Origin: Myxococcaceae bacterium
Lineage (GTDB): Bacteria > Myxococcota > Myxococcia > Myxococcales > Myxococcaceae
Direction of reading: 5' to 3'
NCBI GenBank assembly: GCA_016926755.1
Contig: JAFGNZ010000309.1
Coordinates: 1 to 35,526, forward strand
DNA: 35,526 bases
In this document: positions 24,266 through 32,082 of the stretch, piece by piece
How the letters are laid out: each line of letters begins with the position of its first letter
Position numbering within the stretch: the first letter of the stretch is position 1
Made by a program: the position numbers and the translations under genes
Notes under the pieces: generated by a model
Seen by the model: only the letters and a program-made list of their open reading frames with translations
The model's database searches: none
Told to the model about the DNA's origin: nothing

Positions 24266-26263
24266 ATGTCCCTCCGCGCCGCTCCCGGTCTGCTCCGCTG
24301 GTCCCTCCTTGTCGCCCTCCTGGGGGCCGGGCTGGGGCTGGGGCTGTTCGCCCTGGAGACGGAGCGGCTGCTGAGCGCGGGCGTGGTGGGCGTGGGCATC
24401 GACGTGGAGGGCCCCTACGCGGCGCTGATGACGGCGATCCGCCCGCTGCTGCCGGGCCTGCTCGTCCGTGTGGCGGCCGCCTATGCCGTGGCCGGCGCGG
24501 TGCTGGCGCTCGTGGCCGGAGTCCTCGTCCGCGCCTGGGGGCGGACGGGGTGGGGGTGGGTGGTGCCTCACTGGCTCGTGCTGCTGGCGCTGCTGGCCTG
24601 GGATCGCGCCATCGCCCGGCCCGCGCTCTTCGATGACGTGCCCCTGCTTCGCCCCGTGCTGGGCTGGCTCGTGGACCATGGAGAGCCCTGGCACCCGCGT
24701 GCGGTTGCGGGCCTATGGCTGACCCTCCACCTGGGGATGCTCGCGTGGCGCTCGCGCCAGCACCGCCGCACCCTGGGCATGGCCGTGGGCGCGGCGGCGG
24801 CGGTCGGGCTGCTCGCGGCCTGGGGGGCCCGGCCTCCCGCGAGCCGTGGCAGGCACTCGCTCGTCATCCTCATCGGCGTGGACGCGTTCCGCCCGGATCG
24901 GCTCCGGGCGCTCGGCGGGACGGGGGCGGTGGCCCCCCACCTCGATCGCTTCCTGGAGCAGGGCGCCACGCTCTTCACGCGCGCGTACACGCCCATTGCC
25001 CAGACGGAGCCCGCCTGGCGCTCCATGCTCACCGCCCGCTGGCCGCACCGCACGGGCGTGCGCTACTCGCTCACCGCCGAGTCCCGCTGGCACCAGGCCC
25101 CCACCTTCCCGCGGCGCTTCGCGGACGCCGGCTGGCGCACCGTGTTCGCCACGGACTGCTCGCGCTTCCACGCGGAGGGGCCGGACTCCGGCTTCGCCAC
25201 GCGCCTCCAGCCGCCGCGCGGCGCGGTGAACTTCCTGCTGGAGAAGCTGCGCTACCGGGCCGTGGGCCTCTTCGCGGACAACCGCCTCGGCGCCGCCTGG
25301 CTGCCCGAGTTCATCGACAACCGGGCCCTGGCCGGCATCCACGATCCCATGGGCTATGCGGAGCGGCTCTCGGCGCGGCTCGTGGAAGAGGCGAACCAGG
25401 GGCCCACGCTGTTCGCCTTCCACGCCACCGCGGCACACTTCCCGGGCGATCCCGTCCACCCGTTCTACCGGCGCTTCGTGTCTGCCTCCGAGCCGCTCGA
25501 GCGCCGGCTGCGCATGCACTTCTTCCCGGTGGTGCCGGGCGCCGCGGGAGGTGCCGGGAGCTGGAGCCGCGCGGGCGCGGAGGGGCTCTATGACGAGCTG
25601 CTCGCCCAGGCGGATGCACAGGTGGGCCGGCTCCTCGAGGCGCTCAGGCGGGCCGGGCGCTACGACGATGCGCTCATCGTCCTCCTGTCGGACCATGGCG
25701 AGAGCTTCCACGCGGATCGGCCCGAGCTGGCGGGGGCGACCTCGGTGCACGGCGCTCGGCTCTCGGAGGAGGAGAACCGCGTGCTGCTGGCAGTGAAGCC
25801 TCCCAAGGGCGTGAGCGCGCCCGCCCGGGTGGACGCACTTGTCCGACTGGTGGACGTGGGCCCCACGCTGCTGGCGCTGTCCGGGTTGCCGCCCCTGCCG
25901 GGGGAGGTGGACGGCGTGTCCCTGGCCCCGCTGCTGCGCGGCGAGCCCTTCGAGCCTCCTCCCTTGTATGCGGAGACGGGCTTCACCCACGTGAGCCCGG
26001 AGGTGTTCGATCCGCAGCACTGGCCCGGCGCGCCTCGCAGCTTCGACGCCTACCGCATCCGCCAGGATGGGGTGGTGGAGGTGGACGCCTCCGTGCACGA
26101 CGCCATGGTGCGCGAGAAGGATCGCGGCGCCTTCGACGGGCGGCGGTGGCTGGTGGACCGCCCCCGCGCCGACGGCAGCGTGCAGCGCACGTGCGTGGGG
26201 GACTGCGCGGACGCCGCGGTGTTGTCCTCCTGGCTGGACGCGGTGTTGACCCGCGCTCCCTGA
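24266..26263 (+). CDS. Membrane-anchored sulfatase-fold hydrolase/phosphotransferase with Thr nucleophile
   Basis: A 665-residue enzyme of the alkaline phosphatase superfamily. About five membrane helices occupy residues 8-190, then an extracytoplasmic catalytic domain starts at LVILIGVDAFRPDRL (metal-binding D206). The nucleophile position reads IAQTEPAWRSMLTARWPHRTG: Thr247 is where sulfatases have the Cys or Ser converted to formylglycine, as in phosphoethanolamine transferases and lipoteichoic acid synthases. D476 and H477 (LLSDHGESFH) complete the metal site. It is therefore more likely a phospho- or lipid headgroup transferase, or a phosphodiesterase, than a sulfatase. The C-terminus carries two Cys (TCVGDC). 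Substrate unknown. It is followed 26 bp later by a thioesterase gene, likely co-transcribed. Confidence 0.88.
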   Translation: MSLRAAPGLLRWSLLVALLGAGLGLGLFALETERLLSAGVVGVGIDVEGPYAALMTAIRPLLPGLLVRVAAAYAVAGAVLALVAGVLVRAWGRTGWGWVVPHWLVLLALLAWDRAIARPALFDDVPLLRPVLGWLVDHGEPWHPRAVAGLWLTLHLGMLAWRSRQHRRTLGMAVGAAAAVGLLAAWGARPPASRGRHSLVILIGVDAFRPDRLRALGGTGAVAPHLDRFLEQGATLFTRAYTPIAQTEPAWRSMLTARWPHRTGVRYSLTAESRWHQAPTFPRRFADAGWRTVFATDCSRFHAEGPDSGFATRLQPPRGAVNFLLEKLRYRAVGLFADNRLGAAWLPEFIDNRALAGIHDPMGYAERLSARLVEEANQGPTLFAFHATAAHFPGDPVHPFYRRFVSASEPLERRLRMHFFPVVPGAAGGAGSWSRAGAEGLYDELLAQADAQVGRLLEALRRAGRYDDALIVLLSDHGESFHADRPELAGATSVHGARLSEEENRVLLAVKPPKGVSAPARVDALVRLVDVGPTLLALSGLPPLPGEVDGVSLAPLLRGEPFEPPPLYAETGFTHVSPEVFDPQHWPGAPRSFDAYRIRQDGVVEVDASVHDAMVREKDRGAFDGRRWLVDRPRADGSVQRTCVGDCADAAVLSSWLDAVLTRAP

Positions 26264-26289
26264 CGCCGGCTGGGGTAGGGTGCGGCCCC

Positions 26290-26763
26290 ATGTCGAACAC
26301 GAACGAGAAGAGTCTCCAGGAGCGCTACGCCCCCCAGAACGCCTGCTTCGGCTGTGGCCCCGCCAACCCGCAGGGCCTGCGGATCCGCAGCCGGGTCGAG
26401 GGCGATCTCGTCGTCGCCGAGTGGATGCCCTCCGAGCACCACCAGGCCTTCCCCGGCGTCCTCAACGGCGGGATCATCGGCTCGCTGCTGGACTGCCACT
26501 GCAACTGGACGGCCGCCTACCACCTGATGAAGCAGGCCGGCCAGGACACGCCGCCGTGCACCGTCACCGCCGACTACAGCATCCAGCTCAAGCGCCCCAC
26601 GCCCATGGGGGCGCCGGTGCGGCTGGAGGCGCGCCCCGTGGAGCTGAAGGAGGATCGCGCCGTCATCGAGGGCACGCTCACCGCCGGCGGCAAGGTGACG
26701 GCCACGTGCCGCGGCACCTTCGTGGCGGTCAAGCCGGGCCACCCCGCCTACCACCGCTGGTAG
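26290..26763 (+). CDS. PaaI-like hotdog thioesterase
   Basis: A 157-residue hotdog-fold acyl-CoA thioesterase. The core motif FPGVLNGGIIGSLLDCHCNW (about 55-74) has the H/N-G-G-x-x-x-x-L-x-D pattern of PaaI-type enzymes, with Asn in place of the usual His before GG and Asp73-like D at SLLDC as the probable catalytic acid. The first segment (ACFGCGPANPQGLRI) is a conserved Cys-containing start seen in this subgroup. The ATG at 26290 gives the only start matching that domain. It lies 26 bp after the sulfatase-fold gene; its 3' end overlaps the convergent gene at 26729 by 35 bp. Confidence 0.9.
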   Translation: MSNTNEKSLQERYAPQNACFGCGPANPQGLRIRSRVEGDLVVAEWMPSEHHQAFPGVLNGGIIGSLLDCHCNWTAAYHLMKQAGQDTPPCTVTADYSIQLKRPTPMGAPVRLEARPVELKEDRAVIEGTLTAGGKVTATCRGTFVAVKPGHPAYHRW

Positions 26764-27343
26764 CCGGGGGCTCTTCCGGGAGCACCGGTGATACGGTCAG
26801 CGACCGCAGCGAGCCGTCGTGACCGAAGTCGAGGCGAAGCTCGACCCCATTCGTTTCGTAGCTATAGACGCCATCGAGATAGTCGCGCTTGAAGGCGGCC
26901 CCCTTCTTGTCGCGGTTGATCTGCTGGAGGGTCGAGCCCTTGTGGATGAGCGCTCCATCCACCACCAGGCGACCGCTGAAGGTCTGCCGCGGCCAGAAGT
27001 CGGGCTCCGAGTCGGTGAGTGGTGAATGCATCGTCCGGCCGAGGAGCACCACGAAGGAGGACGGCCGGGAGTCCATGGGCCTGTTGTGGTACAGGAAGAC
27101 ACCCAGCTCATCCCAGACGGAGATGTCCCGGACGTTCCGGCTCCGAGGGCCCAGCGCCTCCTGCCAGCGCTCGGGCTGCGCTTCCCACACGAGCGGCCGC
27201 CCGTTGTAGCGCACCGTGGAGCCCTCCACGGTGATGACCTGACGCGTGTCGGGCGCAGGCAATGGCGAGGTGGGGGGCTGGGCCGTGCAGACTCCCGCGA
27301 GGAGCGCCGAGACCACCAGCAGCGGGAGGGGGAGGTGTCTCAT
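26729..27343 (-). CDS. Small exported protein coupled to the HET-C-like gene
   Basis: A 204-residue protein. MRHLPLPLLVVSALLAGVCT is a Sec signal peptide, probably cut after CTA. The mature part has a patterned beta-rich core: EGSTVRYNGRPLVWEAQPER, W-x-x-x-LGPRSRNV, ISVWDELGVFLYHNRP, then FSGRLVVDGALIHKGSTLQQ and LRLDFGHDGSLRSLTVSPV. The NG-x-x-L ... LG-x-x-SR ... WD-x-x-GV-x-x-Y order recalls a family of small uncharacterised bacterial exported proteins (DUF7738-like, from memory). The ATG shares one base with the stop of the 890-residue HET-C-like gene (TGATG), so translation is coupled. An immunity or accessory role for that protein is inference from coupling and export only. Confidence 0.82.
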   Translation of the reverse strand: MRHLPLPLLVVSALLAGVCTAQPPTSPLPAPDTRQVITVEGSTVRYNGRPLVWEAQPERWQEALGPRSRNVRDISVWDELGVFLYHNRPMDSRPSSFVVLLGRTMHSPLTDSEPDFWPRQTFSGRLVVDGALIHKGSTLQQINRDKKGAAFKRDYLDGVYSYETNGVELRLDFGHDGSLRSLTVSPVLPEEPPATSGGRRGGPA

Positions 27344-30015
27344 CAGTCGATCCCCATGAGTCGATTGGCCCGCTCCACCAGCTCCTGCAGCTCCTTGGAG
27401 CGCTCCTTCGTCCAGTCCGCGATCCAGCTGCGAGAGCCGAGGCGCTTGATGGCCTCCCCATGACTGGGGATCCAGGCGCGGATCGTCTCCAGGATCCACG
27501 CGGTGCTCCCACCGGCGACGATCTGGGAGGGGTGGACGAAGTATTGGGCGGCCGTGGCGACCACCTCCTCAGCGGTGCGCTGCTTCCTCCAGGCTTGCTG
27601 GACCGCCTTGCCCACGTCCAGGACCGCCCCCGCAGCCAGCTTCGCCGCGAGCGCGTGCAGGGGGTGGTCATCGTGATCCTTGGCGAGCTGGCTGTGGGTG
27701 GGATCGGTGCTCGAAGGATCCTCCACGAACATCGTCTGGGCATCATCGATGGTGTTCGCGCTGGCGCGGACAGCGAGCCCAATGCCACTCATGAAGAGAT
27801 CCACGACCTTGCCGATGGTTTTGCACATCAGGGTGGCGAGCCGGGGATACTCCTTCTCGAGCTCGTGGATCGTTGACTGCATGCTCTTCATCAGCGCGTG
27901 GGTGTCGTGGTAGCCAAAGTCCTTCAAGAGGATGAGGATGATGAGCGAGGCGGCGGTGGGCTCCCCCGGGATACAGGTGTCCTCCTTTTGAAGGTTCTCG
28001 CCGATGACGAGGAGGATGCTGGCGGCGGTGTCCAGGGATCCGAACTTGCCGGTGGTGATGGGGAGCTCCTTCGCGGGGGTGCTCCTCCCGCGTGGCGCTG
28101 GGACCCAGGGCTCGACCCATTTCCCCAGGCAGATCAGCGCCACCTCCACGAAGTTGGTGTGGCTGAAGAAGTCCTCCAGCGTGTGCAGGGCACTGCCCAG
28201 GAGACGATAGCCCTCGGCCTTCGGCCCTTCCTTGATGGCCAGCTTGAGCTGCTCCGTCATGTAGTGGAGGGCAGTGTAAGACGCCTCGGTGCCCACCCCG
28301 CCAGTCGTGCCCGGGAGCTCGAGGAGGCCCGGCTGGTCCTGGCTGGTGAAGATGTAGTTGCGGCCGTCGGCGGTGCGCTTCGTGCAACCGACCTTCGTGC
28401 GCAGCTGGTGGTTGATCTCGGCGGGCACGGTGGTGCCGAAGTTGTGCAGCGCCAATTCCTGCCAGGTGAGCCCGTTGGCGCGGGCGATGCCGTCGAGCGT
28501 TTCCCCGTCCTTCACCCGGTGTTTTCGGGCAGGCTGGCCCTTCTTCGGGGAGCTGGTGCGGATGAAGCGCTTCATGCGCGTGGAGGGATCCACCGTCAGC
28601 GCTTCGGCGGAAGGGGGGCCATTGAACTTCTTGTCGATGTGCTGGCCGCCCGTCATCCCGCTCGGATTGTCGATGTGCTCCTCACTGCGATAGACGCCGA
28701 GTTTGTCGGTCGTCACCCTGAAGGTGGAGGCATCTCCGAACTTCAATCGGGCCAGCACGTCCAGGATGGAGGTGAGGCCCTTCTTGGTGGGAAGGAAGGG
28801 CGGGGGCCAGGTTTCCTCCTTGCGGATGGTCTTGGGATCGATGGCCTGCGAGTAGTCGCGCAGCCAGTTGCCGAAGTACACGCGCTTGCGCGCCTGGGCA
28901 TCGAAGTCAGCCTTCTCGAGAGCATCCTCGATGGACTCATGCCCGTAGGAGCCCGCGTGTCCCGCGCCGCGTCCGGCGCCGAAGAACTCGAGAGCACCTT
29001 CCCGCGCGTCGAAGTCCAGCTCATGGCGAGGGAGAAAGCGCTCCACCGCCTGGGTCAGCCCCGCGTACTCGACCTCCAGCGGCACCTCTCCCCTGGGCGT
29101 CACGTACCTGGCGAACTCGCAGCGGACCTGCTTCCTCGTCCACCCGAGGTTCACGAGCGCGTAGGCCATCCTCGCGCCCTCGTCGAGCGGGGCATCGCCG
29201 CCGACGCTGGAGTAGTGCGTCCGCAGCAGGTTGTCGACGTGGTGGCCGTACTCTTCGATGAGGGCGACGAGCAGTTTCCACGCTTCGTTGTTGTCCCCAC
29301 GGGCACTGAGCACCAGCCCGCGCGTGACGCGGATGACGCGCTCCTTTCGATCATAGGCGGCGTCGTGGCCGTGCAGCCCTCCTTCGACGATGCGAATCCC
29401 GGGCTCGGGCAGGCTGCCCTTGAGGAGCTCCGCGCGCAGGCGCACGTATGCACTCTCGGGGATATCCGAGCCGAAGAGCATCTTGAGCCACATCAGGAAC
29501 TCAGCCGAGTTCATGGCGATGGCGAGCTCACGGAATTGATCCCTCGCCAGGGTGCTGATCAGCTTCTCGTTCTCGACGTCCCAGTTCGTGCTGCCCGCGA
29601 ATGTACGGAGGGCCGTGTTCACGGGCCCCTGCTGCTGAGGGCTTCCGGCGGGAGGCAGGGGATCCGCGGTACGCAGGAGCACCAGCGCACCGCTCTGGAA
29701 GGCCTCCTCCAGACGGCGCTCGATGAGCTCCTGCTGGCGGGGATCCCGCCGGATCGACAGATCGAGCCGACTTCCCGTCACGGCCTCGTACAGCTCTTCG
29801 AGGGTTCCGCGAGTTAGCAGGGAGGCGCGCCGCGGCCCCAGGGAGGCCTGGACCATCCGCCAGGACACGCGGGCCTTGGCTTCCTCCTCCCGCAGGTCGC
29901 GCCCCCTCACGACCTGGAACTCCTCGGAGGCCCCGCGGAGCCGCCACGTTGCCCGGGAGGTGGGGGGGACTCGTCGCGGGGGGCTCCCCGGGGGCACTCG
30001 TGGGTTGGCGCTCAT
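27343..30015 (-). CDS. Large HET-C domain protein with LysM-like segment, candidate toxin/effector
   Basis: An 890-residue protein. Residues 1-250 are of unknown fold, starting with a basic Pro/Arg-rich tail. EEYGHHVD (254-261) followed by DAPLDEGARMAYAL resembles a zinc-type E-x-G-H-x-x-D helix. From about 355, GHESIEDALEKADFD and YFGNWLRDYSQAID (G382-D387) match the signature of the HET-C family known from fungal heterokaryon incompatibility. LEDFFSHTNFVEVAL (613-627) is the family's second block (E-D-F-x-x-H-x-N). A LysM-like segment (HRVKDGETLDGIARANGLTW, from 499) sits inside the HET-C region and may bind glycan. No signal peptide is seen, so export would need a dedicated system. The ATG at 30015 has no clear ribosome site. 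It is coupled to the small exported protein downstream. Confidence 0.85.
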   Translation of the reverse strand: MSANPRVPPGSPPRRVPPTSRATWRLRGASEEFQVVRGRDLREEEAKARVSWRMVQASLGPRRASLLTRGTLEELYEAVTGSRLDLSIRRDPRQQELIERRLEEAFQSGALVLLRTADPLPPAGSPQQQGPVNTALRTFAGSTNWDVENEKLISTLARDQFRELAIAMNSAEFLMWLKMLFGSDIPESAYVRLRAELLKGSLPEPGIRIVEGGLHGHDAAYDRKERVIRVTRGLVLSARGDNNEAWKLLVALIEEYGHHVDNLLRTHYSSVGGDAPLDEGARMAYALVNLGWTRKQVRCEFARYVTPRGEVPLEVEYAGLTQAVERFLPRHELDFDAREGALEFFGAGRGAGHAGSYGHESIEDALEKADFDAQARKRVYFGNWLRDYSQAIDPKTIRKEETWPPPFLPTKKGLTSILDVLARLKFGDASTFRVTTDKLGVYRSEEHIDNPSGMTGGQHIDKKFNGPPSAEALTVDPSTRMKRFIRTSSPKKGQPARKHRVKDGETLDGIARANGLTWQELALHNFGTTVPAEINHQLRTKVGCTKRTADGRNYIFTSQDQPGLLELPGTTGGVGTEASYTALHYMTEQLKLAIKEGPKAEGYRLLGSALHTLEDFFSHTNFVEVALICLGKWVEPWVPAPRGRSTPAKELPITTGKFGSLDTAASILLVIGENLQKEDTCIPGEPTAASLIILILLKDFGYHDTHALMKSMQSTIHELEKEYPRLATLMCKTIGKVVDLFMSGIGLAVRASANTIDDAQTMFVEDPSSTDPTHSQLAKDHDDHPLHALAAKLAAGAVLDVGKAVQQAWRKQRTAEEVVATAAQYFVHPSQIVAGGSTAWILETIRAWIPSHGEAIKRLGSRSWIADWTKERSKELQELVERANRLMGID

Positions 30016-30261
30016 CGCGCCCGCGAGCTTAGTCCCACGGATGCGCTGTCGAGAAGGTGAGAGGGCACCCTCAAGCGGGAGCAAGTCCAGTTGGCGGTCA
30101 TCGTGGAGCGCGCAGAGGGGGGCCGTGCCCCGGACTGGCCTCCTGACGCCAGCAGGCGAGCACGAATGCCCACCGCTGAACACGGCGGAGCCCTCCGAGA
30201 CAGTGCTGTCGGCTCCTACCTGAGGACCACCTTGACCCATGTCTCGTCTCGGAGGGGTTTC

Positions 30262-31263
30262 ATGGCAAACCGACGTCAGCTCCCGCACCGAATCCTGCCC
30301 CTGATCCTCGTAGCGCTCTCGGCGAACGCCTTCGCCTCCGTGCAAGTCGCGGGGACCTTCGAAGCCGTGCGCTCATGCGATGCATTCAAGTCATTTCAGA
30401 AAGGCACCAACCCCGGAAACATCCGGCTGGAACCGGGGCAGACCTATACCGTCGAGGAGCTCAACGAGCGGGGTGGAGACTGGGTACGGGTCAGCGTCCC
30501 GGCAGTCCGTGAGCCCTTGCGATGGGTGCCCAAGGAATGCGGCGTCACCGAGTTCACGGAGAAGGACTCTTCAGGCACTATCGAGGGCGCGGCTCGGGCC
30601 GGCAGATGCAACACCGCCAATACCTACGACAGCAACGTCCTCGCGATGAGCTGGCAGCCCGGCTTCTGCGAACACGCCAGGTACTCCGGGAGGAAGCCGG
30701 AGTGTGATGCGCTCGAGGACGGCGAGCTCGTCATCTCGCACCTGACGATTCATGGCCTGTGGCCCAACAAGCAGTCCTGCGGGACCTCGTACGGGAACTG
30801 CCGGGGGAGTGCGCTCAGCCTCTCCGAGGACACGCTCGCGGAGGTGGCGCCGTGGATGCCGAACCTGATCTACGACACCGAGCTCGCCTCGCATGAGTGG
30901 CGCAAGCATGGCTCCTGTCAGTCCCGGGATGACGACGAGTACTTCCGCGCCGCGAAGCTCGTCACCGAGGAGATCGATCGCTCCGTGATCGGTGACTACA
31001 TCAAGTCCAAGATCGGCAAGGAGATGAGCGTGAGCGACTTGTTTGCCCAGGTGAGGCGCGAGCTCGGCCCCGATGTGGAGCAGAAGATTCAACTGCTATG
31101 CGCCGGCGGCAAATACCTGCAGGAGATCCGGCTCAGCCTGCCGCGGGACGTCGTGCCTGGCCCGGATATCGCCAGGATGGTTGCGGGGGCCCCGAGGATG
31201 CGCTCGCGAACGAACAAATGCGACTCCGACACGATCTACATCGAGCGCTCCGGCCAGGAGTGA
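30262..31263 (+). CDS. Secreted RNase T2 family ribonuclease
   Basis: A 333-residue secreted ribonuclease cutting RNA through 2',3'-cyclic phosphates. A signal peptide (ILPLILVALSANAFA) ends near residue 25. Residues 28-95 form an added N-terminal beta domain, possibly SH3-like (GQTYTVEELNERGGDWVRVS). The RNase T2 domain follows with both active-site blocks: CAS1 HLTIHGLWPN (H164) and CAS2 ASHEWRKHGSC (H211, E212, K215, H216). Many Cys (116, 136, 148, 173, 180, 219) would form disulfides in the periplasm or outside. The ATG at 30262 follows GGAGGGG by 4 bp. The gene is divergent from the HET-C-like gene, 246 bp apart, and convergent with the LytTR gene. Nutrient scavenging or attack on prey RNA are both plausible. 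Confidence 0.93.
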   Translation: MANRRQLPHRILPLILVALSANAFASVQVAGTFEAVRSCDAFKSFQKGTNPGNIRLEPGQTYTVEELNERGGDWVRVSVPAVREPLRWVPKECGVTEFTEKDSSGTIEGAARAGRCNTANTYDSNVLAMSWQPGFCEHARYSGRKPECDALEDGELVISHLTIHGLWPNKQSCGTSYGNCRGSALSLSEDTLAEVAPWMPNLIYDTELASHEWRKHGSCQSRDDDEYFRAAKLVTEEIDRSVIGDYIKSKIGKEMSVSDLFAQVRRELGPDVEQKIQLLCAGGKYLQEIRLSLPRDVVPGPDIARMVAGAPRMRSRTNKCDSDTIYIERSGQE

Positions 31264-31305
31264 GGGCGCGGCTCTCCTACAGGAGGTCCCAATTCTCAGC
31301 GGAGC

Positions 31306-32082
31306 TCACCCCTCCACGCCCCAGCGCTCCAGAAAGGCCTCCCGGAAGGTGCGGCTGAGCACCACCGAGCTACCATCCACGAGCACCAGCAGCCCATCAC
31401 CGTGAGCCCAGGGCTCCAGGCGCACCACGGCCTCGAGCTGGACGATCTCGCTGCGGTGCACGCGCACGAAGCGCCTGGGATCCAGGCGTGACTCCAGGCT
31501 CTTGAGAGTCTGGCGCACCAGGTGCTGCCCCTGCTCGGAGAAGACACGGACGTACTTGTCCTCGGCGCAGAAGCGGCTCACCCGGTCCACGCGCAGGGCG
31601 GTCCAGGCCTCTCCCACCTTCACCAGCAGGCGCTCCAGGGGCCGCTCCCGAGGTCCGGACAGCTCCAGGCCCGAGAGCAGCGCCCTCATCTGCCGAGGCC
31701 CGGAGCCCCCGGCCTCGAGTAAGGCCCAGGACTTGTCCAGCGCCTTCCGGAACCGCTCGGCGTCATAGGGCTTGAGCAGGTAGTCCACCGCGTGGGCATC
31801 GAACGCCTTGAGGGCGAACTGATCGTAGGCCGTAGAGAAGATCACCTGGGGGCAATTCTCCGCGCCCAGCGTCTCCAGCACCTCGAAGCCGGTGAGCCCC
31901 GGCATCTGGATGTCGAGCAGGAGCAGATCCGGGTGCAGGGACTCGAACCTCGCCACTGCCTGTTCGCCGTCCGCCGCCTCGCCCGCCAGAAAGAAGCGCG
32001 CATCGTCCGCCAGCAGGCGCTTCAGCTTGGCCCGCGCTGGGGCCTCGTCATCCACCACCAGGACGGAGTAGCGCCTCGTCAT
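31306..32082 (-). CDS. LytTR-family response regulator
   Basis: A 258-residue response regulator. The receiver domain (1-120) has acidic D11 and D12, phospho-acceptor D57 (LLLLDIQMPG), T84 and K104 (DYLLKPYD). The LytTR DNA-binding domain (about 155-255) shows RLLVKVGEAWTALRVDRVSR, EDKYVRVFSEQG, LESRLDPRRFVRVHRSEIVQ and a degenerate final strand. It follows the histidine kinase gene with a 4-bp ATGA overlap, a cognate pair of the LytS/LytR (YehU/YehT, BtsS) kind. Targets are usually neighbouring membrane or transport genes, but none is obvious in this window. Confidence 0.94.
   Translation of the reverse strand: MTRRYSVLVVDDEAPARAKLKRLLADDARFFLAGEAADGEQAVARFESLHPDLLLLDIQMPGLTGFEVLETLGAENCPQVIFSTAYDQFALKAFDAHAVDYLLKPYDAERFRKALDKSWALLEAGGSGPRQMRALLSGLELSGPRERPLERLLVKVGEAWTALRVDRVSRFCAEDKYVRVFSEQGQHLVRQTLKSLESRLDPRRFVRVHRSEIVQLEAVVRLEPWAHGDGLLVLVDGSSVVLSRTFREAFLERWGVEG

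Noticed and set aside
27898-29817. A 639-codon plus-strand open frame opposite the HET-C-like gene
   Set aside because: No family pattern, while the minus strand carries HET-C and LysM-like motifs and is coupled to the next gene.
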